A DNA stretch of 61,647 nt, taken from the NCBI GenBank assembly GCA_910577925.1, contig CAJTOI010000019.1:1-61647 (forward strand), in the 5' to 3' direction. Positions 43,268-51,875 of the stretch are shown in pieces. The notes beneath the pieces were generated by a model, which did not search any database, was not told the origin of the DNA, and was given only the letters and a program-made list of their open reading frames with translations. A program made the translations under genes and the position numbers. Numbering within the stretch: position 1 is the first letter of the stretch; each line of letters opens with the position of its first letter. This DNA comes from an uncultured Roseburia sp. (GTDB lineage Bacteria > Bacillota > Clostridia > Lachnospirales > Lachnospiraceae).

Positions 43268-43681
43268 ATGATCGGAAATACGATGTTATTGGGGATTTTG
43301 GCGGTGAGTGCATACCGGGATTGGAAAGAAAAACATATTTACCTGTATGTGCCGGCGGGCGCGCTTGTGATGGGACTTATTTTACATATTCTGTGCAGAG
43401 AGCGGGCGCTGACGGACATGCTGGCGGGCGCGGCGATCGGAGGCGTCATGATCATAATCGGCCGGATGACGGGGGAGGCCGTGGGATTCGGAGACGGGCT
43501 GATGCTTGTGGTCAGCGGGATTTTTCTTGGCTTTTGGGAAAATATGTGTCTGCTTATGACGGCGCTTCTTTTGGTCGGCGGCGCCGCGCTGTTTATGATA
43601 TCCGTCGGAAAAAAGGGAAAGGATTACAGGCTGCCGTTTCTGCCGTTTTTGCTCGTGGCATACCTGCTGCAGCTGATATGA
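43268..43681 (+). CDS. Second A24 prepilin peptidase
   Basis: A 137-residue membrane aspartic protease with the catalytic pair in AYRDWKEKHI and VGFGDGLML, and five to six helices. It differs from the copy at 35968 (GFGDG against GAGDIK), so the two may process different substrates, for example the pilin and the TadE-like pseudopilins. It follows the TadE-like gene by one base and overlaps the next gene by four. Confidence 0.82.
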   Translation: MIGNTMLLGILAVSAYRDWKEKHIYLYVPAGALVMGLILHILCRERALTDMLAGAAIGGVMIIIGRMTGEAVGFGDGLMLVVSGIFLGFWENMCLLMTALLLVGGAALFMISVGKKGKDYRLPFLPFLLVAYLLQLI

Positions 43682-43884
43682 GGAGGGTAAAAGGGAGTCT
43701 TACGGTCGAGGCATCTCTGATTTTTCCGCTGATTCTCGCCGTGTTTGTGCTGGCGATGAGCACCGGTTTTCAGCTATACCGGGAATGTCTGGAGACGGGA
43801 AAGCAGATTTCACAGGAGGAATTTGACACGATAAAATGGTTTTACCGCTGTAAGGAAATGGGAGAATTGACAGAATGGAAATAG
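43678..43884 (+). CDS. Short TadE-like pseudopilin
   Basis: A 68-residue protein beginning MRRVKGSLTVEASLIFPLIL, a clear pseudopilin leader with cleavage after Gly and conserved Glu11, one helix (about 10-30), then a short charged extracellular part. ATG 43678 overlaps the previous stop (ATGA), and the frame overlaps the FHA gene by 10 bases. It sits between pilus genes, so a minor pilin role is likely. Confidence 0.78.
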   Translation: MRRVKGSLTVEASLIFPLILAVFVLAMSTGFQLYRECLETGKQISQEEFDTIKWFYRCKEMGELTEWK

Positions 43885-45020
43885 CGTACAACAGGAGTCT
43901 GATGACAAGCAGTATGATTCTGGAGGCCGGAGAGGCGCCGGCAGAGTGGGAAGAGCGTATGATTGCCAATCTCAAGACGGACAGGGTATTGTTCGGAGAG
44001 TGGGGAAAAGAAAACGGGCGTGCCCGGGTGTGGTATGATATTACAGGGAAACAGTCACTCCAGCAATTTTTAGAGGACGCGAAGCTCGGCTATGACTTGC
44101 TGGCAGATTTGCTGTTTGGAATTTATGAGACAGTGGAGCAGACAGAGTCAATGCTGCTGTGCACGGATGCCATATTGCTGATGCCGGAAACGATTTTTTT
44201 GGATTATCGGAGCGGGAAAGTGATATTTTGCTATTACCCGGGATACGGAAAGACACTGCCGGAGGCTTTTGCGGTTCTGATGGAATATCTGCTGGTTCAC
44301 TTGGATCACGGAGATGAAAAAGCGGTAAAATTGGCATATGATGCATATGGACGGATTCCGAAGGGAAGCATAAAAATGCTGGCGGATTTGCTGTGCACAC
44401 CCTATGAATCGGAATACGGCACGGATGACGGACCCGCGGACACCGTGCCGGCGCAGCGGAGGGGAGAGCCGGAACAAGAAGAAATGCAGAGACAGGAGGA
44501 ACCGCCCAAACACAGCAAAAAGCGGGACGGTGTACTCTTAATATGGAAGAAAAAGGTCAGACTGCCGCAGGTGTTTGACTCTGTTTGCAAAGTATGCAGG
44601 GGTATATGGGAAAAGGCGGGCCGCAGGAGCAGCCGCACGGACGGTGAGGGATATGTCTTTGCTCCCGAGGAGGATGAGCCGTCGTCCGTCATGCGGCCGA
44701 CCGTGCTGCTGCAGGAAATCAGCCGCCCGCCCGAAGGGATTCTGCGCTATGAGGGAAACGGAGCCTGTACCGATTTAAAAATTGAGGGGGAAAGCTGTGT
44801 CATAGGCAGCGACAGAACCTGTGAGTGTTATGTGCCGAGCGCGACGGTAAGCCGAAGACATGCAAGAATTACGCGCAGGGGAGAGCTGTTTTTTATTGAG
44901 GATCTAAACTCTGCCAACGGAACTTATGTCGGAGGTGCGCTTTTAAATTACAGAACCCGGATGAGCCTTGAAAAAAATGAAATTATTCTGTTGGCGGACG
45001 AAAAGTTTAGATTTATTTAA
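43875..45020 (+). CDS. FHA-domain protein closing the Tad operon (DUF6382-like N-terminus)
   Basis: A 381-residue cytoplasmic protein. Residues 1-190 are a mixed alpha/beta domain (MEIAYNRSLMTSSMILEAGE) that resembles DUF6382; about 195-280 is a charged linker. The C-terminal FHA domain (about 290-380) has the phosphothreonine-binding signature GSDRTCECYVPSATVSRRHA and DLNSANGTYVGG. FHA domains bind pThr peptides, so a Ser/Thr kinase partner is expected; the one at 30386-31732 is the only kinase in the window. It could couple phosphorylation to pilus assembly. It overlaps the pseudopilin gene by 10 bases. Confidence 0.8.
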   Translation: MEIAYNRSLMTSSMILEAGEAPAEWEERMIANLKTDRVLFGEWGKENGRARVWYDITGKQSLQQFLEDAKLGYDLLADLLFGIYETVEQTESMLLCTDAILLMPETIFLDYRSGKVIFCYYPGYGKTLPEAFAVLMEYLLVHLDHGDEKAVKLAYDAYGRIPKGSIKMLADLLCTPYESEYGTDDGPADTVPAQRRGEPEQEEMQRQEEPPKHSKKRDGVLLIWKKKVRLPQVFDSVCKVCRGIWEKAGRRSSRTDGEGYVFAPEEDEPSSVMRPTVLLQEISRPPEGILRYEGNGACTDLKIEGESCVIGSDRTCECYVPSATVSRRHARITRRGELFFIEDLNSANGTYVGGALLNYRTRMSLEKNEIILLADEKFRFI

Positions 45021-45041
45021 GAAAAATGGGACTTGTGCGAT

Positions 45042-45070
45042 TTGCATTCTTATTTCCGAACCATTATAAT
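45042..45070 (+). promoter_or_regulatory. Promoter of the rhomboid gene
   Basis: TTGCAT (45042-45047), 17 bases, TATAAT (45065-45070). Confidence 0.7.
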
Positions 45071-45110
45071 AACGGTATGTGTAGAAGAAGCCGGACGGAG
45101 AGGAGACAAT

Positions 45111-46139
45111 ATGGTTTCGGGAGAACTTGATGCGGTATTCGGCAATATGGGTTATCGCGTTTATGAGAGAAATGCAGGGGCCGTGCGGGTATACTACCGC
45201 TATTATCAGGAGGGGTTCCATGCCGTGCTTGCAGTGGATCTGGACGGAGAGCCGGGATGGAATGCAGCCGTGCAGCAGACGACGGCAGAGCGGGTGCAGG
45301 GAGCATTTTATCGGCCGCAGGAATTTTTGTCTGATTTTCCGGAAGGATTTCCGGTGTATCATGTGGAAGTCCTGACCTTACTGTACGGGACACAGCCCGA
45401 GCGAATCCGGCAGCTTTGCGCCGTATGCCGGGATACCTGGGGATATCTCGGCGAGAGCAGACGGCTTCTTATATTTGAGAATCAGCCGGGAGACTTTTAC
45501 GGACTTGCAGCGGTTCTGGAAAATATGGAATCAGGGAGCCGTGCTGCGGGCCGTGCAAAGATACCTCTGGTGACAATCGGACTTGTCGCGGTGAATGTCC
45601 TTATTTTTCTGCTTATGGAGTTGTTTGGCGATACCGCGGACGCGGGGACTGTGCTGCGCTGGGGAGGTCTGTATCCGCCTCTGATCGCGGACGGGCATCA
45701 GTGGTGGAGACTTTTGACGGCGGGGTTTCTGCACTTCGGGGCGGAGCACCTCGTGAATAATATGCTGATTTTATACTGCATGGGAGACCGGCTTGAGCAC
45801 GCGGTAGGGCACGGGAAAATGTGTGTCATTTACCTGCTGTCGCTGCTGGGCGGCAGTCTGCTCTCCTATGGCATGATGCTTGCGGCGGGGGATTATGCGA
45901 TCTCCGCCGGCGCTTCCGGAGCGGTCTACGGAATAATCGGCGGAGTTTTGTGGATCGTGATCCGGCATCAGGGGCACTACGCGGGAATATCCACAAAGCG
46001 TATGCTCTTTATGCTTCTTTTGACGGTATACTATGGTTTTACCTCTGTGGATATTGATAATTGGGGACATATCGGAGGTTTGGCTGCCGGCTTTTGCGCA
46101 GCTGTGATTTTATATCACGGAAAGTATCAAAAAGATTGA
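45111..46139 (+). CDS. Rhomboid-family intramembrane serine protease
   Basis: A 342-residue membrane protease. Residues 1-155 are a soluble N-terminal domain; the rhomboid core follows (about 160-335) with six or seven helices. Motifs: LLTAGFLHFGAEHLVNNMLIL, the catalytic Ser in SAGASGAVYGIIG (about 267) and the catalytic His in NWGHIGGLAAG (about 322). It cleaves membrane helices of substrates not known here. ATG 45111 follows AGAGGAGACA. The substrate could be a Tad pseudopilin given the location, but this is speculation. It has its own promoter. Confidence 0.9.
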   Translation: MVSGELDAVFGNMGYRVYERNAGAVRVYYRYYQEGFHAVLAVDLDGEPGWNAAVQQTTAERVQGAFYRPQEFLSDFPEGFPVYHVEVLTLLYGTQPERIRQLCAVCRDTWGYLGESRRLLIFENQPGDFYGLAAVLENMESGSRAAGRAKIPLVTIGLVAVNVLIFLLMELFGDTADAGTVLRWGGLYPPLIADGHQWWRLLTAGFLHFGAEHLVNNMLILYCMGDRLEHAVGHGKMCVIYLLSLLGGSLLSYGMMLAAGDYAISAGASGAVYGIIGGVLWIVIRHQGHYAGISTKRMLFMLLLTVYYGFTSVDIDNWGHIGGLAAGFCAAVILYHGKYQKD

Positions 46140-46164
46140 TTTTAAAGCGGAAAATTTATATACT
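46136..46164 (+). promoter_or_regulatory. Promoter of the flavodoxin-SCP2 gene
   Basis: TTGATT (46136-46141), 17 bases, TATACT (46159-46164); it overlaps the rhomboid stop codon. Confidence 0.6.
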
Positions 46165-46212
46165 GGAAGAAGTACTTCTGTTACGGAAGAGATAGGCAGA
46201 TGGAGGCGGCGA

Positions 46213-47202
46213 ATGAAAATCAACATTTACTACGGCGGAAGGGGTCTGTTAGATGATCCAACCTTATATGTATTGAATAAAATGGAGGAAGTGCTGCGGG
46301 AACTGCGTGTTACCGTGGAACGCATCAATATTTTTGAACATAAGAACGAGATAGCGACCCTGCCGCAGACAATCAAGGATGCGGACGGTATTATACTGGC
46401 GACGACGGTAGAGTGGCTTGGAATCGGCGGGTATATGCAGCAGTTTTTAGACTCGTGCTGGCTTTACGGGGATAAGACGAAGATACAGACGACATATATG
46501 CAGCCGATTGTGATGTCGACGACTTACGGAGAGCGGGAGGGAGAATTGACCCTTGCAAATGCATGGGAGATTCTCGGCGGACTGCCCTGTCCCGGAATCT
46601 GCGGATACGTGGAGGATCTGGTCAGCTTTGAGATGAATAAGGAATATACGGTACTTATCGAGAAGAAAGCGGAAAACCTGTACCGCACCATTTCGCAGAA
46701 GATGAAAAGCCTGCCGAACAGCAATCAGGCGGTTAAGCAGAATATACTGCGCACGCCGCAGATGGAGCTGACGCCGCAGGAGAGCGAGCAGCTGTCAAAG
46801 TATGTATCGGACGACAGTTATGTCAAAAAGCAAAAGGAAGATATTCAGGAACTGGCAACCATGTTTAAAGATATGCTCGGCAAAGAGAGTAAAGAGGAGG
46901 ACACGGCGTATATCGAGCGGTTCCGGAATACATTTTTGGGACAGCCGGATTTTCATGCCAGGTATCTGTTTATGATATCCGACAAAAAGCCGCTGTTTAT
47001 CGAGGTAAATCAGAACGAGCTTACGATTCATTACGGGCAGGAAGAAAATATTGATATATATGCCAAGCTGTCACCGGAGGTCATGGAAAGTATTACAAGC
47101 GGAAGAATGACATTTCAGCGGGCTTTCATGACAGGAGAGATGACAGCCAAAGGGAATTTTAAAATTCTGCGCATGCTCGACACCATATTTAACTTTGCGT
47201 AA
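46213..47202 (+). CDS. Flavodoxin-like / SCP2 sterol-carrier fusion protein
   Basis: A 329-residue cytoplasmic protein. Residues 1-175 follow the NADPH-dependent FMN-reductase/flavodoxin fold: NIYYGGRGLLDDPTLYVLNKM, DADGIILATTVEWLGIGGYM and STTYGEREGELTLANAWEIL, the last like a flavin-side loop. After a helical linker (about 175-235) residues 238-329 match an SCP-2 lipid-binding domain (GRMTFQRAFMTGEMTAKGNF). The pairing suggests flavin redox on a hydrophobic substrate or a regulatory sensor. It is convergent with, and overlaps by 14 bases, the histidine kinase gene. Confidence 0.68.
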   Translation: MKINIYYGGRGLLDDPTLYVLNKMEEVLRELRVTVERINIFEHKNEIATLPQTIKDADGIILATTVEWLGIGGYMQQFLDSCWLYGDKTKIQTTYMQPIVMSTTYGEREGELTLANAWEILGGLPCPGICGYVEDLVSFEMNKEYTVLIEKKAENLYRTISQKMKSLPNSNQAVKQNILRTPQMELTPQESEQLSKYVSDDSYVKKQKEDIQELATMFKDMLGKESKEEDTAYIERFRNTFLGQPDFHARYLFMISDKKPLFIEVNQNELTIHYGQEENIDIYAKLSPEVMESITSGRMTFQRAFMTGEMTAKGNFKILRMLDTIFNFA

Positions 47203-47836
47203 GCGGCAGGCAGATGATAAATGTGCATCCGTCACCCGGCCGGGATTCATAGGAAATCGTTCCGTGATGGAACTCTATGATCTGCTTGGTCAGGGACAGA
47301 CCGATGCCGCTGCCGCCGGTTTTCGACGTGATAAACGGTTCGAAAATACTGTTCTCGATTGCCGGATCTAAGCCGCCGCCATGGTCTGCAATAACAATAG
47401 ACATGTGGGGATACTGGCAGGAGACATTGATATTGACAATGCCGATATGATTCATGGCTTCATAGGCATTTTTTACAAGATTGATAATTGCCTGCCGGAT
47501 GAGCTGTGGGTCCAGTTCAATCAGAGGCAGATTTTCATCCAGTTCAATGACGCAGGAAAAGTCGCTCCATGTAGAATCGTGCATTGACATAGAAAACTGG
47601 TGCATAAAAGAATAAATATTTACCTGCATAAGGTTTAAGTGGTTGCACAGGCGCGCGGAGGAGAGTTGAGTCACCATGCCCCTTAAAAAGTCAATTTCCG
47701 ACATTGCCTCATCCCAGTACTCAAAGCCGGATACCTCCGGATGCTTTTTGGCCACAAGCTGCAATGTGCCGTTTACCAGAGTGATAGAATTTTTAATTTC
47801 ATGAAAAATAGTAAGATAATCTTCGTTTTTTAACAA
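47189..47836 (-). CDS. Cytoplasmic histidine kinase without a sensor domain
   Basis: A 215-residue protein that begins almost directly with the dimerisation helix: H-box IFHEIKNSITLVNGTLQLV, then an HATPase domain with N-box IRQAIINLVKNAYEAMN, G1 DHGGGLD and G2 TSKTGGSGIGLSLTKQIIE. It lacks a sensor region or membrane segment and resembles sporulation kinase cores of the KinA/Spo0B kind. The start is probably TTG 47836, nine bases after GGAGG; ATG 47899 lies at the expected promoter start. It may phosphorylate Spo0A-like regulators, which is inferred. No response regulator is adjacent. Confidence 0.75.
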   Translation of the reverse strand: MLKNEDYLTIFHEIKNSITLVNGTLQLVAKKHPEVSGFEYWDEAMSEIDFLRGMVTQLSSARLCNHLNLMQVNIYSFMHQFSMSMHDSTWSDFSCVIELDENLPLIELDPQLIRQAIINLVKNAYEAMNHIGIVNINVSCQYPHMSIVIADHGGGLDPAIENSIFEPFITSKTGGSGIGLSLTKQIIEFHHGTISYESRPGDGCTFIICLPLTQS

Positions 47837-47889
47837 AAAAAACAACCTCCATCTCAACATATATTCTGTACTATGTAAGCGACAAACAT

Positions 47890-47918
47890 AGTTTAGCATT
47901 AAAAAAATGTAAGTTCAA
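47890..47918 (-). promoter_or_regulatory. Promoter of the sensorless kinase gene
   Basis: On the minus strand TTGAAC (47918-47913), 17 bases, TAAACT (47895-47890). The transcript would start near 47883. Confidence 0.55.
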
Positions 47919-47968
47919 CAAGAACCATACAACAAAATTCGACAAATACAAGCAAAGGAGCAGGTGTT

Positions 47969-48388
47969 ATGAAGGATAAAAATTGCATTTTTTGTAAAAT
48001 TGCGGCAGGGGAAATTCCGTCGAATACGATTTATGAGGATGAAGATTTTCGAGTGATTTTGGATTTGAGCCCGGCGTCAAAAGGGCATGCGCTGATTCTG
48101 CCGAAGGAACACTGTGCGGATATTTATGAGATTGATGAGGAGCTTGCGGGAAGGGTTATGAAGCTGGCTAAGAAATTGGCGGTGCATATGACGGAAAAGC
48201 TTTCCTGCGACGGGTTTAATATCCTCCAGAACAATCATGAAGCGGCAGGACAGACGGTGTTTCATTTTCATATGCATCTGATTCCGAGATATAAGGGAGC
48301 GAAGAATAACGATATTCTGATGTGGAATCATGAGACGTTTACCCCGGAAGAGATGGCTGAAATTCGGGATCAGATTCGGTATCGTTAA
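47969..48388 (+). CDS. HIT-family nucleotide hydrolase
   Basis: A 139-residue histidine-triad protein. It has the zinc-type CIFCKIAAGEIPSN start, then GHALILPKEHCADIYEI, and the triad HFHMHLIPR (His residues about 110-114). The family hydrolyses AMP-lysine or adenosine-phosphoramidates; the precise substrate is not known. ATG 47969 follows AAAGGAGCAGG. It lies divergent from the sensorless kinase and ends at a strong terminator. Confidence 0.93.
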   Translation: MKDKNCIFCKIAAGEIPSNTIYEDEDFRVILDLSPASKGHALILPKEHCADIYEIDEELAGRVMKLAKKLAVHMTEKLSCDGFNILQNNHEAAGQTVFHFHMHLIPRYKGAKNNDILMWNHETFTPEEMAEIRDQIRYR

Positions 48389-48415
48389 CGCAGAAAAAGA
48401 CGGTAAAACTGCGGA

Positions 48416-48461
48416 CGACAGCAGCGGGGAGCGCAGATATCCCCGGCTGCTGTCGTTTTTT
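48416..48461 (+). terminator. Terminator after the HIT gene
   Basis: CGACAGCAGC (48416-48425) pairs with GCTGCTGTCG (48446-48455), extended by GGGG/CCCC, followed by six T. Confidence 0.9.
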
Positions 48462-48580
48462 CGAATACGGGAAAGACGGTCGTATTTTGTCGAAATAATC
48501 TGTGAAAAAGCGGGATTTTCTCACTTGAAAAAGAGCCTCAGCGGACAAGAGTTCACTGAGGCTACCTGCGCCGTCTGCCG

Positions 48581-49648
48581 TTATTTTGCAGCCGCGCGTA
48601 TCAGCGCAGCGATTGTTTTGATCGGATCACTGCTGCTGCTCTGTTCCATGGCGGCGATGTAGTCCGCTTTTTTGCGGAAAACGTGTTCAATGGCCTCAAG
48701 CAGGGCCGTGTTGGTAAGCGCTTCCTCCTCAAGAACGTAGCTGAATCCCTGCGCGCGGAAAGAATTTGCATTCAGAATCTGGTCACCGCGGCTGGCCGCT
48801 GCGGAGAGAGGAATCAAAATATTCGGTTTGCGCAGTGCTAAAAGCTCACAGATCGCATTTGCACCGGCGCGCGAAATGACAAGATCCGCAAGGGCGAACA
48901 TGTCCGCAAGCTCCCGGTTTGCATATTCAAATTGTGCATAGCCGGGCACATCTGCCAAATCGGAGGCAAGGTTCCCTTTTCCGCACAGATGAATAATATT
49001 GAAGCTTTTGATTAATTCCGGCAGCAGATCGCGGATCGCCGTGTTGATGGCTTTCGAACCGGTGCTTCCGCCTATGATTAAAAGTGCGGCCTTAGAGCGG
49101 CTCTTAAACCCGCACAGAGAGAACGCACGGTCACGATTACCGGAAAGCAGCTCTTTTCGGATGGGGGAACCGGTCAGGACCGCCTTTTCGGCGGGAAGAT
49201 ATTTTAACGTTTCCGGAAAATTACAGCAGACCTTTGTGGCACTCGGAATCGCAATGCGGTTTGCAAGTCCCGGCGTCAGATCGGATTCATGGATAATTGC
49301 AGGAATGCGGCAGCGTTTTGCGGCCAAAACGACCGGAACAGACACAAAGCCGCCTTTTGAGAAAACGACATCCGGTTTCAGCTGCTTTAAAAGCTTTACG
49401 GATTGCCGATACCCCTTTAGAACTTTAAACGGGTCCGAAAAATTTTTGACGTCAAAATAACGTCTTAATTTGCCGGAAGAAATACCGTAATACGGAATAT
49501 GTTGTTCTTCTATCAGATGCTTTTCGATACCGTCATAGGAACCGATATAAGAAATTTCATAACCTTCTTTCTGCAGAGTGGGCATCAGGGCGATGTTAGG
49601 GGTTACATGTCCCGCAGTCCCCCCGCCGGTCATTACAATTTTACTCAT
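48581..49648 (-). CDS. murG: UDP-GlcNAc:undecaprenyl-PP-MurNAc-pentapeptide GlcNAc transferase
   Basis: A 355-residue GT28 enzyme that converts lipid I to lipid II on the inner face of the membrane. The N-terminal Gly loop is TGGGTAGHVTPN (6-17), the acceptor-side segment is FSKGGFVSVPVVLAAK, and the donor-binding region is LLIIGGSTGSKAIN and DLVISRAGANAICELLAL. ATG 49648 follows AGGAAAGGAATAG. It lies alone on the minus strand, away from a division-wall cluster, a layout common in clostridia. Confidence 0.93.
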   Translation of the reverse strand: MSKIVMTGGGTAGHVTPNIALMPTLQKEGYEISYIGSYDGIEKHLIEEQHIPYYGISSGKLRRYFDVKNFSDPFKVLKGYRQSVKLLKQLKPDVVFSKGGFVSVPVVLAAKRCRIPAIIHESDLTPGLANRIAIPSATKVCCNFPETLKYLPAEKAVLTGSPIRKELLSGNRDRAFSLCGFKSRSKAALLIIGGSTGSKAINTAIRDLLPELIKSFNIIHLCGKGNLASDLADVPGYAQFEYANRELADMFALADLVISRAGANAICELLALRKPNILIPLSAAASRGDQILNANSFRAQGFSYVLEEEALTNTALLEAIEHVFRKKADYIAAMEQSSSSDPIKTIAALIRAAAK

Positions 49649-49914
49649 AAGAACTATTCCTTTCCTGTGCTGTACTTCACTATTTATAATACCCTTATGC
49701 CCAAAAGTCAAGAAAAGACTTGTAAATTTAGGAATAAGGACTAAAATAAAGATAGATTTGTATCAAGCACTGCCGAGGAGGGAAAATGTCGGAACTTGCG
49801 GCGAATTTCCGGCCGGGCACTCTTTTCAAATATCGAAAATCTACTTATAATAGTAGAGAAAAGATTTGGCGGACAGGCAGTATACCGCCGGAGAAGAAAA
49901 GAGAGGTAATGTGT

Positions 49915-50214
49915 ATGGAGCAGATCAGTTATCTGATAGTGCAGTATGCCGACGAGATCGCCGTTGCGGCAGGAGGCTTTGCGCTTATTCTTTTGGCTGT
50001 CGCATTACATAGGATAAAACGGATGGAAAAGACGATGCGGGAAATTCTCGGCAGACTTCCGTTGCGGGAAAAGGTGATTGCTTCCGCGGAACCGGCACGG
50101 CAGGAAGCGGTGTCGGAGCCTGCAGAAAGCAAAGAGACCGGCGCATCGGAAGGCCGGCTGCCGGAGGATGCAGCGGAGCTTTTAGATGCTGTCTTAGACG
50201 AGGTATTTCTGTAG
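49915..50214 (+). CDS. Small single-TM protein, unknown
   Basis: A 99-residue protein (MEQISYLIVQYADEIAVAAG...) with one hydrophobic helix (about 10-32) and a long charged, Glu/Ala-rich C-terminal part with a helical last 15 residues. I chose ATG 49915, eight bases after GAGAGG; ATG 49909 is too close to it. No motif is visible and the function is unknown. It sits 90 bases before pgi. Confidence 0.55.
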   Translation: MEQISYLIVQYADEIAVAAGGFALILLAVALHRIKRMEKTMREILGRLPLREKVIASAEPARQEAVSEPAESKETGASEGRLPEDAAELLDAVLDEVFL

Positions 50215-50242
50215 GAACTATGAAGAATGAAGCCGAAAGCGC

Positions 50243-50271
50243 TTGCAGGAACAAAACAGGTTTGATAAAAT
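50243..50271 (+). promoter_or_regulatory. Promoter of pgi
   Basis: TTGCAG (50243-50248), 17 bases, TAAAAT (50266-50271). Confidence 0.6.
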
Positions 50272-50303
50272 GAAAAAAATTCAGGGACAAAGGAGTACAG
50301 AGT

Positions 50304-51650
50304 ATGGGAAAAGTATCATTTGATTACTCGAAAGCAGCTGGTTTTATCAGCGAAGAAGAAGTGAGCTACATGGAGAAGCTTGTGGCGGATGCAAAGGAAC
50401 TCCTGACTTCAAGGTCGGGCGCCGGCAATGACTTTCTGGGATGGATCGATCTTCCGGTGGACTATGATAAGGAAGAGTTTGCCAGAATCAAAGAGGCGGC
50501 GAAGAAAATCCAGTCCGATTCGGAGGTGCTGGTGGTCATCGGTATCGGAGGTTCTTATCTCGGAGCGAGAGCGGCGATTGAGTTCCTGAGACATGGATTT
50601 TACAACAATCTTCCGAAAGAACTGCGCAAGACACCCGAAATTTATTATGCGGGAAACAGCATTAGCGGTACGTATTTAAAAGGGCTTGTGGATGTGATCG
50701 GGGACAGAGATTTTTCCGTGAATATTATTTCCAAGTCCGGGACAACCACCGAGCCGGCCATCGCATTCCGCGTATTTAAAGAGCTGCTGGAAAAGAAATA
50801 CGGCAAAGAGGGCGCCGCAAAAAGGATCTATGCAACCACGGATAAGGCGAGAGGGGCACTTAAGAATCTTGCGACAGAGGAAGGCTATGAGACGTTCGTG
50901 GTTCCGGACGATGTGGGAGGACGTTTTTCCGTGCTTACCGCAGTCGGACTGCTTCCGATTGCCGTCAGCGGAGCAGATATTGACAAGCTGATGCAGGGCG
51001 CGGCAGAGGGAAGAAAGCTTGCGCTTGAGAATGATTTTGCGGAAAACGATGCCTTACAGTATGCGGCAGTGCGCAACATTCTGCTGCGCAAAGGAAAGGC
51101 TGTTGAGGTGCTCGCGGATTATGAGCCGAGCCTTCATTACGTAGCGGAATGGTGGAAACAGCTCTACGGTGAGAGTGAAGGAAAGGACCAGAAGGGTCTG
51201 TTCCCGGCATCGGTAGATCTGACGACGGACCTTCACTCTATGGGGCAGTTTATCCAGGACGGCGCCAGAGTGATGTTTGAGACGGTTTTAAATGTGGAGA
51301 GTTCGCGCGAGACGATTGTGCTGAACGAGGAGCCGGTAGATCTTGACGGGCTCAACTACCTCGCAGGCAAAGATATGGATTTTGTCAACAAGAGTGCGAT
51401 GAACGGAACGATCCTCGCGCACACGGACGGCAATGTGCCGAATCTTATGGTGAAGATTCCGGAGCAGAATGAGTTTTATCTCGGAGAGCTGTTCTATTTC
51501 TTTGAATTTGCGGTGGGAATCAGCGGATATCTTCTGGGAGTAAATCCGTTCAATCAGCCGGGTGTTGAGAGCTACAAGAAAAATATGTTTGCACTCCTCG
51601 GAAAACCGGGTTATGAGGAAGCGAGAGAGGCTCTTTTGAAGAGACTTTAA
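50304..51650 (+). CDS. pgi: Glucose-6-phosphate isomerase
   Basis: A 448-residue glycolytic enzyme interconverting glucose-6-phosphate and fructose-6-phosphate, of the shorter Gram-positive type. Phosphate-loop IGIGGSYLGARAAIEF (about 74-89), SKSGTTTEPAIAFRVF (about 143-158), VGGRFSVLTAVGLLP and the C-terminal GVNPFNQPGVESYK are diagnostic. ATG 50304 follows ACAAAGGAG. It is monocistronic between its promoter and a strong terminator. Confidence 0.96.
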   Translation: MGKVSFDYSKAAGFISEEEVSYMEKLVADAKELLTSRSGAGNDFLGWIDLPVDYDKEEFARIKEAAKKIQSDSEVLVVIGIGGSYLGARAAIEFLRHGFYNNLPKELRKTPEIYYAGNSISGTYLKGLVDVIGDRDFSVNIISKSGTTTEPAIAFRVFKELLEKKYGKEGAAKRIYATTDKARGALKNLATEEGYETFVVPDDVGGRFSVLTAVGLLPIAVSGADIDKLMQGAAEGRKLALENDFAENDALQYAAVRNILLRKGKAVEVLADYEPSLHYVAEWWKQLYGESEGKDQKGLFPASVDLTTDLHSMGQFIQDGARVMFETVLNVESSRETIVLNEEPVDLDGLNYLAGKDMDFVNKSAMNGTILAHTDGNVPNLMVKIPEQNEFYLGELFYFFEFAVGISGYLLGVNPFNQPGVESYKKNMFALLGKPGYEEAREALLKRL

Positions 51651-51662
51651 TAAAAAATTAAG

Positions 51663-51701
51663 AAGGCGGAAACCATGAAATACAGTGGTTTCCGCCTTTT
51701 T
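51663..51701 (+). terminator. Terminator after pgi
   Basis: AAGGCGGAAACCA (51663-51675) pairs with TGGTTTCCGCCTT (51686-51698), followed by more T. Confidence 0.92.
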
Positions 51702-51721
51702 GTGAAGAAAAATAGGGCAAA

Positions 51722-51804
51722 AGTAACAAAGATGTTACAAAAACTTGACAACGATAAAAAGCTTTGTTATAATTCCGTTGTAACAAATCCGTAATAATTG
51801 TAAC
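51722..51804 (+). promoter_or_regulatory. Strong sigma-A promoter with WalR-like boxes
   Basis: TTGACA (51745-51750), 17 bases, TATAAT (51768-51773) is a consensus promoter. AGTAAC-N5-TGTTAC (51722-51738) lies just upstream of the -35, TGTAAC-N5-CGTAAT (51779-51795) just downstream, and a further TGTAAC at 51799. These resemble the WalR box TGTWAH-N5-TGTWAH. Confidence 0.6.
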
Positions 51805-51875
51805 AAAAACGAATAAAATGAAACAAGAAAGTGTAATACTATTTCAAAAAATAGTTCACACCTATGGAGGTTTCT

